DNA of 64,000 nt from Geminicoccus roseus DSM 18922 (GCF_000427665.1 NZ_KE386572.1:3434196-3498195); one strand, 5' to 3'. Counted from the stretch's first letter, positions 17,397 to 27,969 are shown. The notes: generated from the sequence alone by a model not told the origin. Numbers and translations: made by a program.

Positions 17397-19598
17397 GTGG
17401 CTGACCTCGATCTTGTGCTGGTTGCCGATCCACGCATGCCCGGGGCCGAGGCGCGGGCGCTGGCGATGCTGGTGGACCGGCTGGCGGGGCGGGGCTGGAG
17501 CATCGGGTTGCTGCCCGTACGCTCGCCGTTGCCGCTGGCCTCCCGGCTGTTCGCCCGTCCCCTGCTGACCAGGATCGAGGCCGGCCAGCTGATCCTGGTC
17601 GACAGCGATCGCGAGGTCGGGACGAGGCTGTTGCTGGCATGGCATGTGGGGCCTTTGTGCGGCCCGCTGGATCGGCCGCCCAGGCTCCGAGCCGGCCACG
17701 CCATCCTCCGCTTCGAGCAGGTGCCTTGGCGGGATGGCGAGGTGGACCAGGCCTGCCTTGCCCGGATCCGCCGGCATTTCGGGGAACTGGCCGGCGGCGC
17801 CACGGTCGAGGAGGTCGCCGCCGATCCGGGAACCGCCGCCCTGCTCGGGCTGCCGGGCGAGTCATGGTTGCCGCCGGTCGTCGTGGGCGAGCCGTCCTGG
17901 CGTGGCAGCGGGTCCGGCCCGACCTTGATCGGGCGCCATGGCGGGGTGGGCAACGCTGCGTGGCCCATGAACCCGCTGGGCTTCACCCGGGCCTATCCGG
18001 CCCGTGCCGGCCTGCAGGTCGACCTGCTCGGGGCACCCTTGAGCGTTCTTCGCCGCCGGATCATCGCGCCCACGCTCTGGCTGCGCCTGCTGCCCCAGGA
18101 CCACGAGCCGCTTGCCGCCTTCCTGGCCCGGCTGGACGTCTGGCATCTGTCGACCTGGCCGGGGCGGCCGCAGCCGGTCTCGGCGGAACTGGTCGAGGCG
18201 GCCGCCGCCGGCCTGCCCCTGTCGTTGCCGCGTGAGGTGGGGGGGTGGCCCGAGGACGCGGCATTCTTCCATCCAGGGGAGTTCCGGGAACTGCCGGCGG
18301 AGCCGGCGGTTCGAACCCGGCGCGCGATCGACTTCCTGCGCGCAGGGGCCGATCCGGCCGGGCTCGCCGACCGGCTGGCAGCACGGCGGACGGCGCCGGT
18401 CCGACCTGTTTCGCCGCCGGATGCGGTGCCGGGATCGCCTGCCGTGCCGCGGAGCACCCGGACCGTCCTGATGGTGTCGCCCAATGGGGTCGGCATGGGT
18501 CATCTGACCCGGCTTCTCGCCGTGGCCCGCCGGCTGCCCGCGAAGGTCGAGCCGATCTTCCTCACCATGTCGCAGGCGGTGGGCGTGATCGGCGACTACG
18601 GCTTCCATGGCGAGTACGTCCCCTACCACAGCTATTACGGCGGCGACGCCGACGACTGGAACCGGGGGCTCCTGGCCCGCCTGCGGGCCATGGTCGGCTT
18701 CTATGATCCAAGGGTGATCCTGTTCGACGGCAACATGCCTTACGCGGCCCTGGCCGATCTGCGCGGCCTGTGCCCGGAGCGGCGATTCGTCTGGCTTCGG
18801 CGCGGCCTGTGGCGGCCGGATGCGGGCAAGGTCGCCCTGGAGCGCAGCTCCATCTTCGACATGATCATCGAGCCCGGGGAGTTCGCGGCGGAGGCCGACC
18901 GCGGCCTCACCCGCACCCGGGGCGGCGGGGCGATCCGGGTGCCGCCGGTGACGCTGCTGGACCAGGACGAGATCCTGGACCGGGCGGCGGCCCGGGCGGA
19001 ACTCGACCTCCCGCCGGACGTGCTGGCCGTGGCGGTCATGCTCGGGTCGCAGAACAATTTCGATTACGGGCCGATCCGGCGGACCATCGCCTCCCGGCTG
19101 GGCGGGCGGCCGCATGTCGTGATGGTCGAGGCGGAGTGGCTGATCAGCGAGAACAGGAACACGACCGCGCTGGAGGGTGCCCGCAGGCTGTCCGGCTATC
19201 CGCTCGCGCGGCTGTTCCGGGCGTTCGATTTTGCGATCAGTGCCGCGGGCTACAACTCCTTCCATGAGCTGCTCGCGATCGGCGTCCCGACGATCTTCGT
19301 GCCGAACGAGAACCCTTCCATGGACGAGCAGGAGGCCAGGGCGGCCTGGGCGGAGCGTTCCGGCCTGGGCGTGATGGTGCGGGCCCATCAGCTGGATCGG
19401 CTCTCCTGGGCGCTGGATGCGCTGCAGGACCCGGGGGTGGGCCCGCGCATGGCGGCCAATGCGGCGAAGCTGCCGGCCACCGATGGAGGGAGCGCCATCG
19501 CGCGGCTGATCGGCGAGCAGCTGGTGGCCCGGGACGTGGTGCCCCGTCCGCGTAACCACGCCCATCTGGCGCCGCACGCGGCCCCGCTTCTGGCCTGA
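17397..19598 (+). CDS. Large glycosyltransferase-like protein, two GT-B-like regions
   Basis: 733 residues starting at GTG. Residues from about 355 on look like a MurG/GT28-type transferase: VSPNGVGMGHLTRLLAVARR (glycine loop), SAAGYNSFHELLAIGVPTIFVPN (donor-binding region) and EQEARAAWAERSGLG. Residues 1-340 resemble a second, weaker GT-like module with LIGRHGGVGNAAWP and DVWHLSTWPG. The two are joined by a Pro/Ala/Arg-rich linker around 330-355. Probably makes or modifies a surface glycan together with the adjacent GT4-type enzyme, transcribed in the opposite direction. Confidence 0.75.
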   Translation: MADLDLVLVADPRMPGAEARALAMLVDRLAGRGWSIGLLPVRSPLPLASRLFARPLLTRIEAGQLILVDSDREVGTRLLLAWHVGPLCGPLDRPPRLRAGHAILRFEQVPWRDGEVDQACLARIRRHFGELAGGATVEEVAADPGTAALLGLPGESWLPPVVVGEPSWRGSGSGPTLIGRHGGVGNAAWPMNPLGFTRAYPARAGLQVDLLGAPLSVLRRRIIAPTLWLRLLPQDHEPLAAFLARLDVWHLSTWPGRPQPVSAELVEAAAAGLPLSLPREVGGWPEDAAFFHPGEFRELPAEPAVRTRRAIDFLRAGADPAGLADRLAARRTAPVRPVSPPDAVPGSPAVPRSTRTVLMVSPNGVGMGHLTRLLAVARRLPAKVEPIFLTMSQAVGVIGDYGFHGEYVPYHSYYGGDADDWNRGLLARLRAMVGFYDPRVILFDGNMPYAALADLRGLCPERRFVWLRRGLWRPDAGKVALERSSIFDMIIEPGEFAAEADRGLTRTRGGGAIRVPPVTLLDQDEILDRAAARAELDLPPDVLAVAVMLGSQNNFDYGPIRRTIASRLGGRPHVVMVEAEWLISENRNTTALEGARRLSGYPLARLFRAFDFAISAAGYNSFHELLAIGVPTIFVPNENPSMDEQEARAAWAERSGLGVMVRAHQLDRLSWALDALQDPGVGPRMAANAAKLPATDGGSAIARLIGEQLVARDVVPRPRNHAHLAPHAAPLLA

Positions 19599-19600
19599 GT

Positions 19601-20095
19601 TCAGAACTTCTCGCGGCTGCCCGCCTGGATCGCCTCGAGGAAGGCCGGGTCTGCCGCCCGGCCGAAGGCGATGGTCGTCACCGGCTTCCATTTCTGGCCG
19701 ATCAGCCGGTACTGCGTCAGGGCATAGCCATGCCAGTCGCGGCGGTCATCCCGTTTCGCGCACACCGCCGGGTCGATCACCTGCTCGAACAGCGCCTTGG
19801 CCTGGCGGAACTGGGCGAAGTCCTGGCTGTCGGTGATGAACAGCGGCCGGGTCCTGGTCTGCCGGCATTCCGCCGTCACTGTTGCGATCACGTTGCCCAG
19901 CGCCTCGCCCTCCAGGCCCAGCACGGTCACCAGCACCGTGCTTGTTCCGGCCTGCTTGCCCGCAGGAAGCTTCGGCGGCACCGCGCTGTCCGGGGCCGGC
20001 GGAAGCTTGGCCGGTGCGGGCGCGGCCGGTGCCGCGGCGGGAACGTCCTCGGTCCGGCCTGGCCTGAGCAGGCCGAGCCAGCGGTCGACCTTCAT
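19601..20095 (-). CDS. Hypothetical protein of the djlA operon
   Basis: 164 residues. The first 50 are Pro/Ala-rich and probably disordered (APAAPAPAKLPPAPDSA); the rest is a compact domain with VLVTVLGLEGEALGNVIATV, RPLFITDSQDFAQFRQAK and YALTQYRLIGQKWKP. I do not recognise it. ATG at 20095 overlaps the stop of the gene upstream (ATGA), so translation is coupled. It ends two bases from the large glycosyltransferase gene on the other strand. Confidence 0.7.
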   Translation of the reverse strand: MKVDRWLGLLRPGRTEDVPAAAPAAPAPAKLPPAPDSAVPPKLPAGKQAGTSTVLVTVLGLEGEALGNVIATVTAECRQTRTRPLFITDSQDFAQFRQAKALFEQVIDPAVCAKRDDRRDWHGYALTQYRLIGQKWKPVTTIAFGRAADPAFLEAIQAGSREKF

Positions 20096-20376
20096 GACGT
20101 CCGCAGGATGTCGTTGATCTGGCGCCCGGTGCGGCGGGCCAGGTCGGTGGCGTCGGAGGCGCACAGGTCCGAGGCCACCACCCGCCGTGTTCCGTCGTCC
20201 AGGTCGACCACCACCCGAAAGCGCGTCTCCTCCTGACCGATCAGCCCGCAGATCTCCTCGATGGTCACCGAGCGGACCAGGAGCGCCCGGACGGCCTCGC
20301 CATTGGGAAGAACCGCCAGCATGCCGGAAGCTGCCGGCTGGACGGGCGAGGCGAGAGGAGGAAATTCCGCCGACAT
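20092..20376 (-). CDS. Hypothetical protein of the djlA operon
   Basis: About 94 residues from ATG at 20376; ATG at 20406 would add ten and neither start has a convincing ribosome site. The C-terminal part FRVVVDLDDGTRRVVASDL and DATDLARRTGRQINDIL suggests a small beta-plus-helix domain. No signal peptide and no family recognised. It sits between djlA and the 164-residue gene, overlapping the latter by four bases. Confidence 0.65.
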   Translation of the reverse strand: MSAEFPPLASPVQPAASGMLAVLPNGEAVRALLVRSVTIEEICGLIGQEETRFRVVVDLDDGTRRVVASDLCASDATDLARRTGRQINDILRTS

Positions 20377-20443
20377 CTCTGTCCGTGATCCTGCGAGAAT
20401 GGCCATCGCACCCAATTCCAGTAGCACCTCGACCACCGCCCAC

Positions 20444-21256
20444 TCAACGCATCCCGCGCTCGCTGGCAATCCGATCGTACGCTGCGTTGATGGCGGCTAG
20501 ACGCTGGTTGGCCTTCTCGACGAACTCCTGCGGCAGGCCCTGCGCGACCAGGCGGTCGGGATGGTGCTCGCGCACCAGCGCCCGCCAGGTGCGCTTCACC
20601 TCCTCGTCGGTCGCCGCCCGTTCCAGCCCCAGCACCGTGTAGTGGTCGATGGTGGCGCCCGGTGGGGGAGCCCGGCGATGGGCGTCCCAGGAGAACATGT
20701 AGCGTGCCCGGATCGCCTCGAACTGGAACGGGCCGAAGCCGAAGATCGAGGCAACCTCACGCAGGAACCTGAGCTCGTTCTCATCGATGGCGCCGTCGGC
20801 GACCGCCACCTCGAACAGCCCGCACAGGAGTTCCTCCAGCACCGCCCGCTCGGTGCCGAACACGGCGGCCACCTGGCGCGCGAACGGCTCGAACCCGTCC
20901 GGGCTCTGCTTGGCCTCGTTGTAGACGGCGGCCACGTCGCCCACATCGGCATCGGAGATGTCGAAGATCCGCCGGAACGCGATGATCTCGTTCCGGTTTA
21001 CCTGCCCGTCCACCTTGGCGAGCTTGGCGGCCAGGGTGACGATGGCGGTGGCGAAGGCGACCCGCCTGGTCTCCAGGATCAGGTCGAGATCGATGAACTC
21101 GGCGTCGCCGGCCATGGCCCGCTGCCGCCGGCGCTCCTTGATCTCGGCCAGCCACTGGTCGAGCGCGTGGCCGGCGATGCCGCCCAGGAGCGCCCCGATC
21201 CATTGCCCGACCAGGAAGCCAATGACGACGCCGATCACCTTGCCCCAGATAGCCAT
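20444..21256 (-). CDS. djlA: DjlA-type membrane-anchored J-domain protein
   Basis: 270 residues with the full DjlA layout: an N-terminal membrane helix (VIGVVIGFLVGQWIGALLGG), a TerB-like helical domain around residues 60-180, and a C-terminal J domain with the HPD tripeptide (LVREHHPDRL). DjlA recruits DnaK to the inner membrane. It is first of three genes on the minus strand and divergent from the 5-oxoprolinase gene. Confidence 0.92.
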   Translation of the reverse strand: MAIWGKVIGVVIGFLVGQWIGALLGGIAGHALDQWLAEIKERRRQRAMAGDAEFIDLDLILETRRVAFATAIVTLAAKLAKVDGQVNRNEIIAFRRIFDISDADVGDVAAVYNEAKQSPDGFEPFARQVAAVFGTERAVLEELLCGLFEVAVADGAIDENELRFLREVASIFGFGPFQFEAIRARYMFSWDAHRRAPPPGATIDHYTVLGLERAATDEEVKRTWRALVREHHPDRLVAQGLPQEFVEKANQRLAAINAAYDRIASERGMR

Positions 21257-21363
21257 CGCATCCCGTGTGATCGTCGCCCAAGTTCGGTGTCCAGATAGGC
21301 AACGTGTCCCCGTTCGTCTATCCAGCCCGGGGTATCAGCACCGCATGGGACCGGAGACAGGCA

Positions 21364-24300
21364 TTGGGTGAGCGTCGCTGGCAGTTCTGGATCGATCGGG
21401 GCGGCACGTTCACGGACGTGGTCGGGCGCGACCCGGCGGGGCGCCTGCATATCCACAAGGTGCTGAGCGAGAATCCCGAGCGCTACAAGGACGCGGCCCT
21501 CCAGGGGATCCGGGACCTCTTGGAGGTGGCGGGCGACCAGCCGCTGCCGTCCGAGCAGATCGACGCGATCAAGATGGGCACCACGGTGGCCACCAACGCG
21601 CTGCTCGAGCGCAAGGGCGTTCCGGTCGTCCTGGCGGTGACCCGGGGTCTGGGCGACGTGCTCCGGATCGGCTACCAGGCCCGGCCCGACATCTTCGCGC
21701 GGCACATCGTGCTGCCGGAGCAGCTCTACTGCCGCGTCGTGGAGATCGAGGAGCGGCTGCGTACAGACGGCACGGTCGAGCAGGAACTCGACGAAGGCCA
21801 TGCGCGGGCGGGGCTGCAGGCTGCCTATGATGCCGGCCTGCGCGCGATCGCGATCGTGCTGATGCACGCCTACCGCTTCCCCGACCATGAGCAGGCGCTG
21901 GCGCGGATCGCCGCCGAGATCGGCTTCACCCAGATCTCGGTGAGCCACGAGGTCAGCCCGCTGATGAAGATCGTCGGTCGTGGCGACACGACGGTGGTCG
22001 ACGCCTACCTCTCCCCGATCCTGGGCGACTACGTGCAGCGGGTGGCGTCGCAGACCGGCGATACCCGACTGATGTTCATGCAGTCCAACGGTGGGCTGGT
22101 CGACGCCCATCGCTTCCAGGGCAAGGACGCCATCCTCTCGGGCCCGGCCGGCGGCATCGTCGGCGCGGTGGTGACCGGCAGGCTGGCCGGGTTCGGCAAG
22201 CTCCTGGGCTTCGACATGGGCGGCACGTCGACCGACGTCACCCACTATGCCGGTCAGTACGAACGGGTGTTCGACACCGAGGTGGCGGGGGTGCGGATCC
22301 GCGCGCCGATGATGCACATCCACACCGTGGCGGCAGGCGGCGGCTCGATCGTGGTGTTCGACGGCGCGAAGTTCCGGGTCGGCCCGGAAAGCGCCGGCGC
22401 GAATCCCGGCCCGGCCTGCTACCGGCGTGGTGGTCCGCTGACGGTGACCGATGCCAACCTGATGGTCGGCAAGATCCATCCCGAGTTCTTCCCGAACGTG
22501 TTCGGGCCGAACGGCGACCAGTCCCTGGACAGCGACACGGTCCGCCAGAAGTTCGCGGCCCTGGTCGACGAGGTGCGCGAGGCGACCGGGGTCGAGCGCA
22601 CCGCGGAGGAACTGGCCCATGGCGCGCTGGCGATCGCCGACGACAACATGGCCAACGCGATCAAGAAGATCTCGATCCAGCGCGGCTACGATATCGGCGG
22701 CTACACGCTGAACTGCTTCGGCGGCGCCGGCGCGCAGCATGCCTGCCGGGTGGCGGACCTCCTGGGCGTGTCCTCGGTGCTGATCCACCCGTTCGCCTCG
22801 GTGCTCTCGGCCTATGGGATCGGGCTGGCCGATGTTCGGGTCATCAAGCAGCGCTCGATCGAGCAGGAGCTGGATGACGCCGTGGTGACCCTGCTGGAGG
22901 GGGCGCGGGACGAGCTGGCGGCCGAGGCGCTGGCGGAGCTGGCGGCCCAGGACGTCGATACCGCGACCGCCACGGTCGAGAGCCGGGTGCACCTGCGCTA
23001 TGCCGGGACCGATGCCGCGCTGGACGTGGCGCTGGCTGGCCGTGCCGCCATGGTCGCGGCCTTCGAGCAGGAGCACCGAGCCCGCTACGGCTTCGTGGTC
23101 GAGGGCCGCGGGCTGGTGGTCGAGCAGGTGGTGGTCGAAGGCATCGGCCACATGGAGCAGATCGACGAGCCGGAGCAGGAACTGGTCGCGCGGCGTCCGG
23201 ACGAGCCGCTGGAGCCGGTCCGTACCGTCCGCCTGTTCACGACCGAAGCGCCCCACGCGCCCGCCCAGGGCTTCGATGCGGCGCTCTACGACCGGGGGGC
23301 CATGCGGGTAGGGGACAAGGTCGCCGGGCCGGCCCTGGTGGTCACGCCCACCACGACCGTGGTGGTCGAGCCGGGCTGGGAGCTGGTTATCACCGCCCGG
23401 GAACACCTGGTGCTGCACCGGGTGGTGAAGCTGGCGCGCCAGGCCGCGGTCGGCACCGATTCCGACCCGATCATGCTGGAGATCTTCAACAACCTTTTCA
23501 TGACCATCGCCGAGCAGATGGGCTTCACCCTGCAGAACACTGCCTATTCGGTGAACGTGAAGGAGCGGCTCGACTTCTCCTGCGCCCTGTTCGATGCCAG
23601 GGGCGGGCTGATTGCCAATGCACCGCACATGCCGGTGCATCTAGGCTCGATGGGCGAATCGGTGCAGACCATCCTCCGTCTGCGCCGGGACGAGATGGGG
23701 CCGGGCGACGTCTACGCCCTGAACAACCCCTATAACGGCGGCACGCACCTGCCGGACGTGACGGTGGTGATGCCGATCTTCGATTCCGCCGGCGAGCTCC
23801 TGTTCTTCACCGCGGCGCGCGCCCATCACGCCGATGTGGGCGGGATCACCCCGGGCTCGATGCCACCGGACAGCACCCATATCGACCAGGAGGGGGTCCT
23901 GTTCGACAATGTCCAGATCGTGGCGAAAGGGCGGTTCCTGGACGAAACGGTGCGCTCGGTGTTCGCCAGCGGGCCATATCCGGTGCGCAACATGACCCAG
24001 TCGGTCGCCGACCTGCTGGCGCAGGTGGCGTCCTGCCAGCGCGGCGCCAACGAGCTGCAGGCGATGGTGGAGCAGTTCGGCCTGGAGGTGGTGCGCGCCT
24101 ATATGGGCCACGTGCAGGACAATGCCGAGGAGAGCGTGCGCCGCGTGCTGGACGTGCTGACCGATGGCGAGTTCCGCTACGAGCACGACAACGGCACGGC
24201 GGTCATGGTGCGGATCACCATCGACAAGCAGGCCCGTACCGCCCATGTCGACTTCACCGGGACCAGCCCGCAGCAGCCGAACAATTTCAATGCGCCGGCA

Positions 24301-24990
24301 GCGGTGACCCGTGCGGCGGTCCTCTACGTGTTCCGGACGCTGGTCGAAGAGAACATCCCGATGAACGAGGGATGCCTGAAGCCGATCCGGATCACGATCC
24401 CAGAAGGCACGATCGTCAACGCCCGCTATCCCGCCGCTGTCTGCGCCGGCAATGTCGAGACCAGCCAGTGGGTCACCGACACCCTTTACGGCGCGCTGGG
24501 GGTGATGGCGGCAGCCCAGGGGACGATGAACAACTTCACCTATGGGAACGCCAAGTACCAGTACTACGAGACCATCTGCGGCGGCTCGGGTGCGGGTCCG
24601 GGCTTCGACGGCACCGCCGCGGTCCACACCCATATGACCAACTCGCGGCTGACTGATCCCGAAGTGCTGGAGCACCGCTACCCGGTCCTCCTGGAAAGCC
24701 ATCGGATCAACCGGGGCTCGGGCGGCAAGGGCAGGTGGAAGGGTGGCGACGGCACCATCCGGCGCACCCGCTTCCTGGAGCCGATGACGGCCGCCATCCT
24801 CTCCAACCACCGGCGCATCCCGCCGTTCGGCGCGGATGGCGGCGAACCCGGTTCCGTGGGCGACCAGTGGATCGAGCATCCGGACAGCCGGGTCGAGAAG
24901 CTCAAGGCGGCCGACAAGCGCGAGATCGAGGCGGGCGACATCTTCGTGATCCAGACGCCTGCCGGAGGCGGGTTCGGAAAGGCTTCGTGA
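21364..24990 (+). CDS. 5-oxoprolinase / hydantoinase A+B fusion
   Basis: 1208 residues combining HyuA (about 1-690) and HyuB (about 700-1208), as in full-length ATP-dependent 5-oxoprolinases that open 5-oxoproline to glutamate; hydantoinases and acetone carboxylase subunits are relatives. HyuA marks are [11 protein letters not shown] and [14 protein letters not shown]; HyuB marks are [15 protein letters not shown] and [12 protein letters not shown] use TTG at 21364, with GGAG seven bases upstream and a family-like start [16 protein letters not shown] at 21304 is a weaker alternative. The last codons overlap recQ. Confidence 0.92.
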   Translation: MGERRWQFWIDRGGTFTDVVGRDPAGRLHIHKVLSENPERYKDAALQGIRDLLEVAGDQPLPSEQIDAIKMGTTVATNALLERKGVPVVLAVTRGLGDVLRIGYQARPDIFARHIVLPEQLYCRVVEIEERLRTDGTVEQELDEGHARAGLQAAYDAGLRAIAIVLMHAYRFPDHEQALARIAAEIGFTQISVSHEVSPLMKIVGRGDTTVVDAYLSPILGDYVQRVASQTGDTRLMFMQSNGGLVDAHRFQGKDAILSGPAGGIVGAVVTGRLAGFGKLLGFDMGGTSTDVTHYAGQYERVFDTEVAGVRIRAPMMHIHTVAAGGGSIVVFDGAKFRVGPESAGANPGPACYRRGGPLTVTDANLMVGKIHPEFFPNVFGPNGDQSLDSDTVRQKFAALVDEVREATGVERTAEELAHGALAIADDNMANAIKKISIQRGYDIGGYTLNCFGGAGAQHACRVADLLGVSSVLIHPFASVLSAYGIGLADVRVIKQRSIEQELDDAVVTLLEGARDELAAEALAELAAQDVDTATATVESRVHLRYAGTDAALDVALAGRAAMVAAFEQEHRARYGFVVEGRGLVVEQVVVEGIGHMEQIDEPEQELVARRPDEPLEPVRTVRLFTTEAPHAPAQGFDAALYDRGAMRVGDKVAGPALVVTPTTTVVVEPGWELVITAREHLVLHRVVKLARQAAVGTDSDPIMLEIFNNLFMTIAEQMGFTLQNTAYSVNVKERLDFSCALFDARGGLIANAPHMPVHLGSMGESVQTILRLRRDEMGPGDVYALNNPYNGGTHLPDVTVVMPIFDSAGELLFFTAARAHHADVGGITPGSMPPDSTHIDQEGVLFDNVQIVAKGRFLDETVRSVFASGPYPVRNMTQSVADLLAQVASCQRGANELQAMVEQFGLEVVRAYMGHVQDNAEESVRRVLDVLTDGEFRYEHDNGTAVMVRITIDKQARTAHVDFTGTSPQQPNNFNAPAAVTRAAVLYVFRTLVEENIPMNEGCLKPIRITIPEGTIVNARYPAAVCAGNVETSQWVTDTLYGALGVMAAAQGTMNNFTYGNAKYQYYETICGGSGAGPGFDGTAAVHTHMTNSRLTDPEVLEHRYPVLLESHRINRGSGGKGRWKGGDGTIRRTRFLEPMTAAILSNHRRIPPFGADGGEPGSVGDQWIEHPDSRVEKLKAADKREIEAGDIFVIQTPAGGGFGKAS

Positions 24991-26792
24991 TCTCCAAGGC
25001 CGACCCGCTCCGGGTCCTGCACGAAGTCTTCGGCTACGATCGCTTCCGCGGCGCGCAGGAAGCGATCGTCCGCCACGTCGTCGAGGGCGGCGATGCGCTG
25101 GTCCTGATGCCGACCGGTGGCGGCAAGTCGCTCTGCTACCAGGTGCCGGCCCTGTGCCTGGACGGGCTGACCCTGGTGGTGTCGCCGCTGGTAGCGCTGA
25201 TGCGCGATCAGGTCGAGGCGCTGCGCCAGCTTGGCGTCGAGGCGGCGGCGCTGCATTCGGGCGTGCCCCTGGCCGAGCGGCGGCTCCTGGAGCGGCGGCT
25301 CGACCAGGGCGATCTGCGCCTGCTCTATGTGGCGCCGGAGCGCTTCCAGGCGGACGGCTTTCTCGACCGGCTGGAGCGCTGGCGGCCGGTCCTGTTCGCC
25401 ATCGACGAGGCGCACTGCGTCAGCCAGTGGGGGCATGACTTCCGGCCGGACTATCTGGCGCTTTCGGTGCTGCACCAGCGGTTTCCGGAGGTGCCCCGGA
25501 TCGCGCTGACCGCCACCGCCGACCGGCGGACCGAGCGGGAGATCGTGCAGCGGCTGGATCTGGGGCAGGGACGGGTGTTCCGCGCCAGCTTCGACCGGCC
25601 GAACATCCATCTGAGCGTGACGATCAAGGACAACCCCAAGCGTCAGCTGCTCGAGATGATCCGCACCCGGCACCAGGGGCAGAGCGGAATCGTCTACTGC
25701 CAGTCCCGCGCCAAGGTCGATGACCTGGCGGCCTGGCTGTCCGCCCAGGGCGTGGCCGCGACCGCCTATCATGCCGGTCTGGACGCGGACGAGCGCTCGC
25801 GTCGGCAGGACCGCTTCCTTGCCGAGGACGGCCTCGTCATGGTGGCCACCATCGCGTTCGGCATGGGCATCGACAAGCCCGATGTCCGCTTCGTGGCCCA
25901 TGTCGACCTGCCCAAGAGCTTCGAGGCCTATTACCAGGAGATCGGCCGGGCCGGACGCGACGGCGATCCCGCCCATGCCTGGATGGCCTATGGCATGGAC
26001 GACGTGGCCCGGACCTTCGCGCAGATCCGCAACGGCGAGGGCGACGACGACAAGAAGCGCAGCGACCGGCACAAGCTGGCCAGCCTGCTGGGCTATGCGG
26101 AGACGGCGCGATGCCGCCGCCAGGTGCTGCTGTCCTATTTCGGCGAGGAACTGGCGCAGCCTTGCGGGAACTGCGACGTCTGCATGGTTCCCGTGGAGGA
26201 CTACGACGGGACCGAGCATGCCCAGATGGCGCTTTCCACGATCTTTCGCACCGGGCAGAGGTTCGGCGCCGGCCACGTGATCGACGTGCTGGTCGGCAAC
26301 CGGACCGAGCGCGTCGCCCAACTCCATCACGACGAACTGTCGGTGTTCGGGGTCGGCCGGGCGCTCACCGCTGCCCGCTGGCGGTCGATCCTGCGTCAGC
26401 TGGCGGCGCTGCAGCTGGTCGTGGTCGACGTCGATGGTCATGGCGGCCTGCAGCTGTCCGAGACGGTGCGGCCGGTTCTCAAGGGCGAGCGGCGCATCGC
26501 CCTGCGGGTCGACCCGACCCGCGCCAAGGCGCGGAGCGACCGGCCACGGGACGACCATCCCTTGTCGGGTGGCGAGCAGGAGACGTTCGCGGCGCTGCGC
26601 CGCTGGCGGATGAGCGAGGCGCGGGCGCAGGGCGTGCCGCCCTACGTGATCTTCCATGACGCGACCCTAGCGGCGATCGCACGCACCCGGCCGCGCAGCC
26701 TTCGCCAGCTCGCGGAGATTCCGGGGGTCGGTGCGACCAAGCTGGAGCGATATGGCGACGGTGTCCTCGCCGCTCTTGAGGAAAGCGCCTGA
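24987..26792 (+). CDS. recQ: ATP-dependent DNA helicase RecQ
   Basis: 601 residues with the complete RecQ order: helicase core with Walker [14 protein letters not shown] and the DEAH box [16 protein letters not shown] near residue 140, the RQC zinc site ([14 protein letters not shown] and CGNCDVC), winged helix, and a C-terminal HRDC domain ending [20 protein letters not shown]. It unwinds recombination and stalled-fork intermediates. GTG at 24987 overlaps the 5-oxoprolinase stop as GTGA, so the two are translationally coupled although their functions appear unrelated. Confidence 0.95.
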   Translation: MISKADPLRVLHEVFGYDRFRGAQEAIVRHVVEGGDALVLMPTGGGKSLCYQVPALCLDGLTLVVSPLVALMRDQVEALRQLGVEAAALHSGVPLAERRLLERRLDQGDLRLLYVAPERFQADGFLDRLERWRPVLFAIDEAHCVSQWGHDFRPDYLALSVLHQRFPEVPRIALTATADRRTEREIVQRLDLGQGRVFRASFDRPNIHLSVTIKDNPKRQLLEMIRTRHQGQSGIVYCQSRAKVDDLAAWLSAQGVAATAYHAGLDADERSRRQDRFLAEDGLVMVATIAFGMGIDKPDVRFVAHVDLPKSFEAYYQEIGRAGRDGDPAHAWMAYGMDDVARTFAQIRNGEGDDDKKRSDRHKLASLLGYAETARCRRQVLLSYFGEELAQPCGNCDVCMVPVEDYDGTEHAQMALSTIFRTGQRFGAGHVIDVLVGNRTERVAQLHHDELSVFGVGRALTAARWRSILRQLAALQLVVVDVDGHGGLQLSETVRPVLKGERRIALRVDPTRAKARSDRPRDDHPLSGGEQETFAALRRWRMSEARAQGVPPYVIFHDATLAAIARTRPRSLRQLAEIPGVGATKLERYGDGVLAALEESA

Positions 26793-26855
26793 CCGCTGGT
26801 CAATCCTGCCCATCGATGCCATTTTGATGGGTATCGGTGAAGGAGGAGTACGATC

Positions 26856-27014
26856 ATGCGTCTCGTCGTTCTGATGCTCGCCACGCTCGCCATCTCTGCG
26901 GCCGCGCTGCCCGCCATGGCGGCCTGCCCCTACAAGGAACAGGTGGCGCAGTCCGATCCGCATGCCGGGCAGGATGCGAAGACCAAGCTGCCGGTCCAGC
27001 AGAGCCGCGGCTGA
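26856..27014 (+). CDS. Small secreted peptide, 52 residues
   Basis: ATG follows an ideal AGGAGGA with seven bases of spacing. The product begins with a signal peptide (MRLVVLMLATLAISAAALPA, MA) and would be cut before ACPYKEQV, leaving about 29 hydrophilic residues with one cysteine. Codon choice has the strong GC third-position bias of real genes here. Short secreted peptides starting ACPY after the signal occur in other alphaproteobacteria by my recollection; no function is known to me. Confidence 0.65.
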   Translation: MRLVVLMLATLAISAAALPAMAACPYKEQVAQSDPHAGQDAKTKLPVQQSRG

Positions 27015-27034
27015 AACCTGGGCATGATTTAGGT

Positions 27035-27070
27035 CGGCCCCCCGGTGGCTGCAGGCACCGGGCCGGGCCG
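27035..27070 (+). terminator. GC-rich hairpin after the small secreted gene
   Basis: CGGCCCCCCGGTG pairs with CACCGGGCCGGGCCG across a GCTGCAGG loop. It starts 20 bases after the stop codon but has no run of T, so it may terminate weakly or protect the mRNA end. Confidence 0.4.
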
Positions 27071-27177
27071 ATCATCCCCATGACTTGATCGTTCCTATTG
27101 TCGCAGCGGCGGCGCTGCGCCTTTCGTCTCGCTTTCGTCTTGCCTAGCTCGACGGAACGCGACGAAGGGGAATACCG

Positions 27178-27969
27178 GTGAGGCTGGCAGTTGGACTGGT
27201 GGGCAATGCCCACGGCGTTGGTGCCGGACTGGTCAAGGCGGAACTCGATGTCGTTTCCCGGTCCGACCTTCCGGGCGAGCCCGCGGCACCGGCCGGGACG
27301 CGTGCCGTCACGGGCGAGCGGGCCTTCTTCGAAGCGCTGGAGTTCCCGCGCTGCATCGTCCTCGATCTGGCACCCGGTCCGCTCGTCGACGAGGTGATCG
27401 AGGCGATCTATCCCTGGCTGGAGCCGGGGGACGTCGTGCTGGACTTCACCGGCAGCTACTGGGTCGACACGCTGCGCCGCTTCCGGCGGATGCGTCACCG
27501 CTCCATCTACCATGTCGACGTGGCGAGCGTCGGGCGCCGCAAGGAAGAGCACCTGCTGGTGGCGGGTGATCCGGAAGGCGTCGACATCGCGATGCCGATC
27601 CTGGGCAGCCTGACCCCGCCCGAGCGGCTGATCCGCAGCGGCCATGCCGGGACGGCCCATTTTGGCCGGGCGCTGGGCGATGCCGTGGCTGCCGCGGTGA
27701 CCCAGGTTCGGGGCGAACTCCGCCAGATGCTGGAAGCGCTGCCGCTCGAGCAGGATGTCGCGGCCATCCTAAACGCCCTGGTGCCGGAGCGCGCGCCGCC
27801 GGACGGACGGGCGCCCTGGGTGCTGGACGATGCGGTCCGGCTGGAGGCCGCGACGCCGCTTCTGGCGCAGGCGATCATGCTGGAGCGGGCCGAGCAGCTG
27901 GAGCAGCATGTCCTACCGCTGACCTTGCCGCGGGTGGGTCCCTATCAGGATCCCGAAGAGATCCTCTGA
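27178..27969 (+). CDS. 6-phosphogluconate dehydrogenase-like protein
   Basis: 263 residues from GTG. The pattern APGPLVDEVIEAIYPWLEPG, then GDVVLDFTGSYWVDTLRRF follows the 6PGDH NAD-binding domain (Vd-x-i at the cofactor site, GD-x-x-iDgGNS-x-y-x-dt). The usual first-strand GLGxMG is replaced by GLVGNAHGVG, and the GGxxGA substrate loop reads ASVGRRKEEH. The large helical C-terminal domain is shorter than in true 6PGDH. Probably an oxidoreductase-fold paralogue; its activity is uncertain. Confidence 0.6.
   Translation: MRLAVGLVGNAHGVGAGLVKAELDVVSRSDLPGEPAAPAGTRAVTGERAFFEALEFPRCIVLDLAPGPLVDEVIEAIYPWLEPGDVVLDFTGSYWVDTLRRFRRMRHRSIYHVDVASVGRRKEEHLLVAGDPEGVDIAMPILGSLTPPERLIRSGHAGTAHFGRALGDAVAAAVTQVRGELRQMLEALPLEQDVAAILNALVPERAPPDGRAPWVLDDAVRLEAATPLLAQAIMLERAEQLEQHVLPLTLPRVGPYQDPEEIL

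Noticed and set aside
18300-18316. GGTTCGAACC-like T-arm sequence
   Set aside because: It lies inside the large glycosyltransferase gene and no cloverleaf can be drawn around it, so it is not a tRNA.
21235-23640. Open frame of 801 codons on the minus strand opposite 5-oxoprolinase
   Set aside because: Low-complexity antisense sequence; the plus strand carries a well-conserved enzyme.
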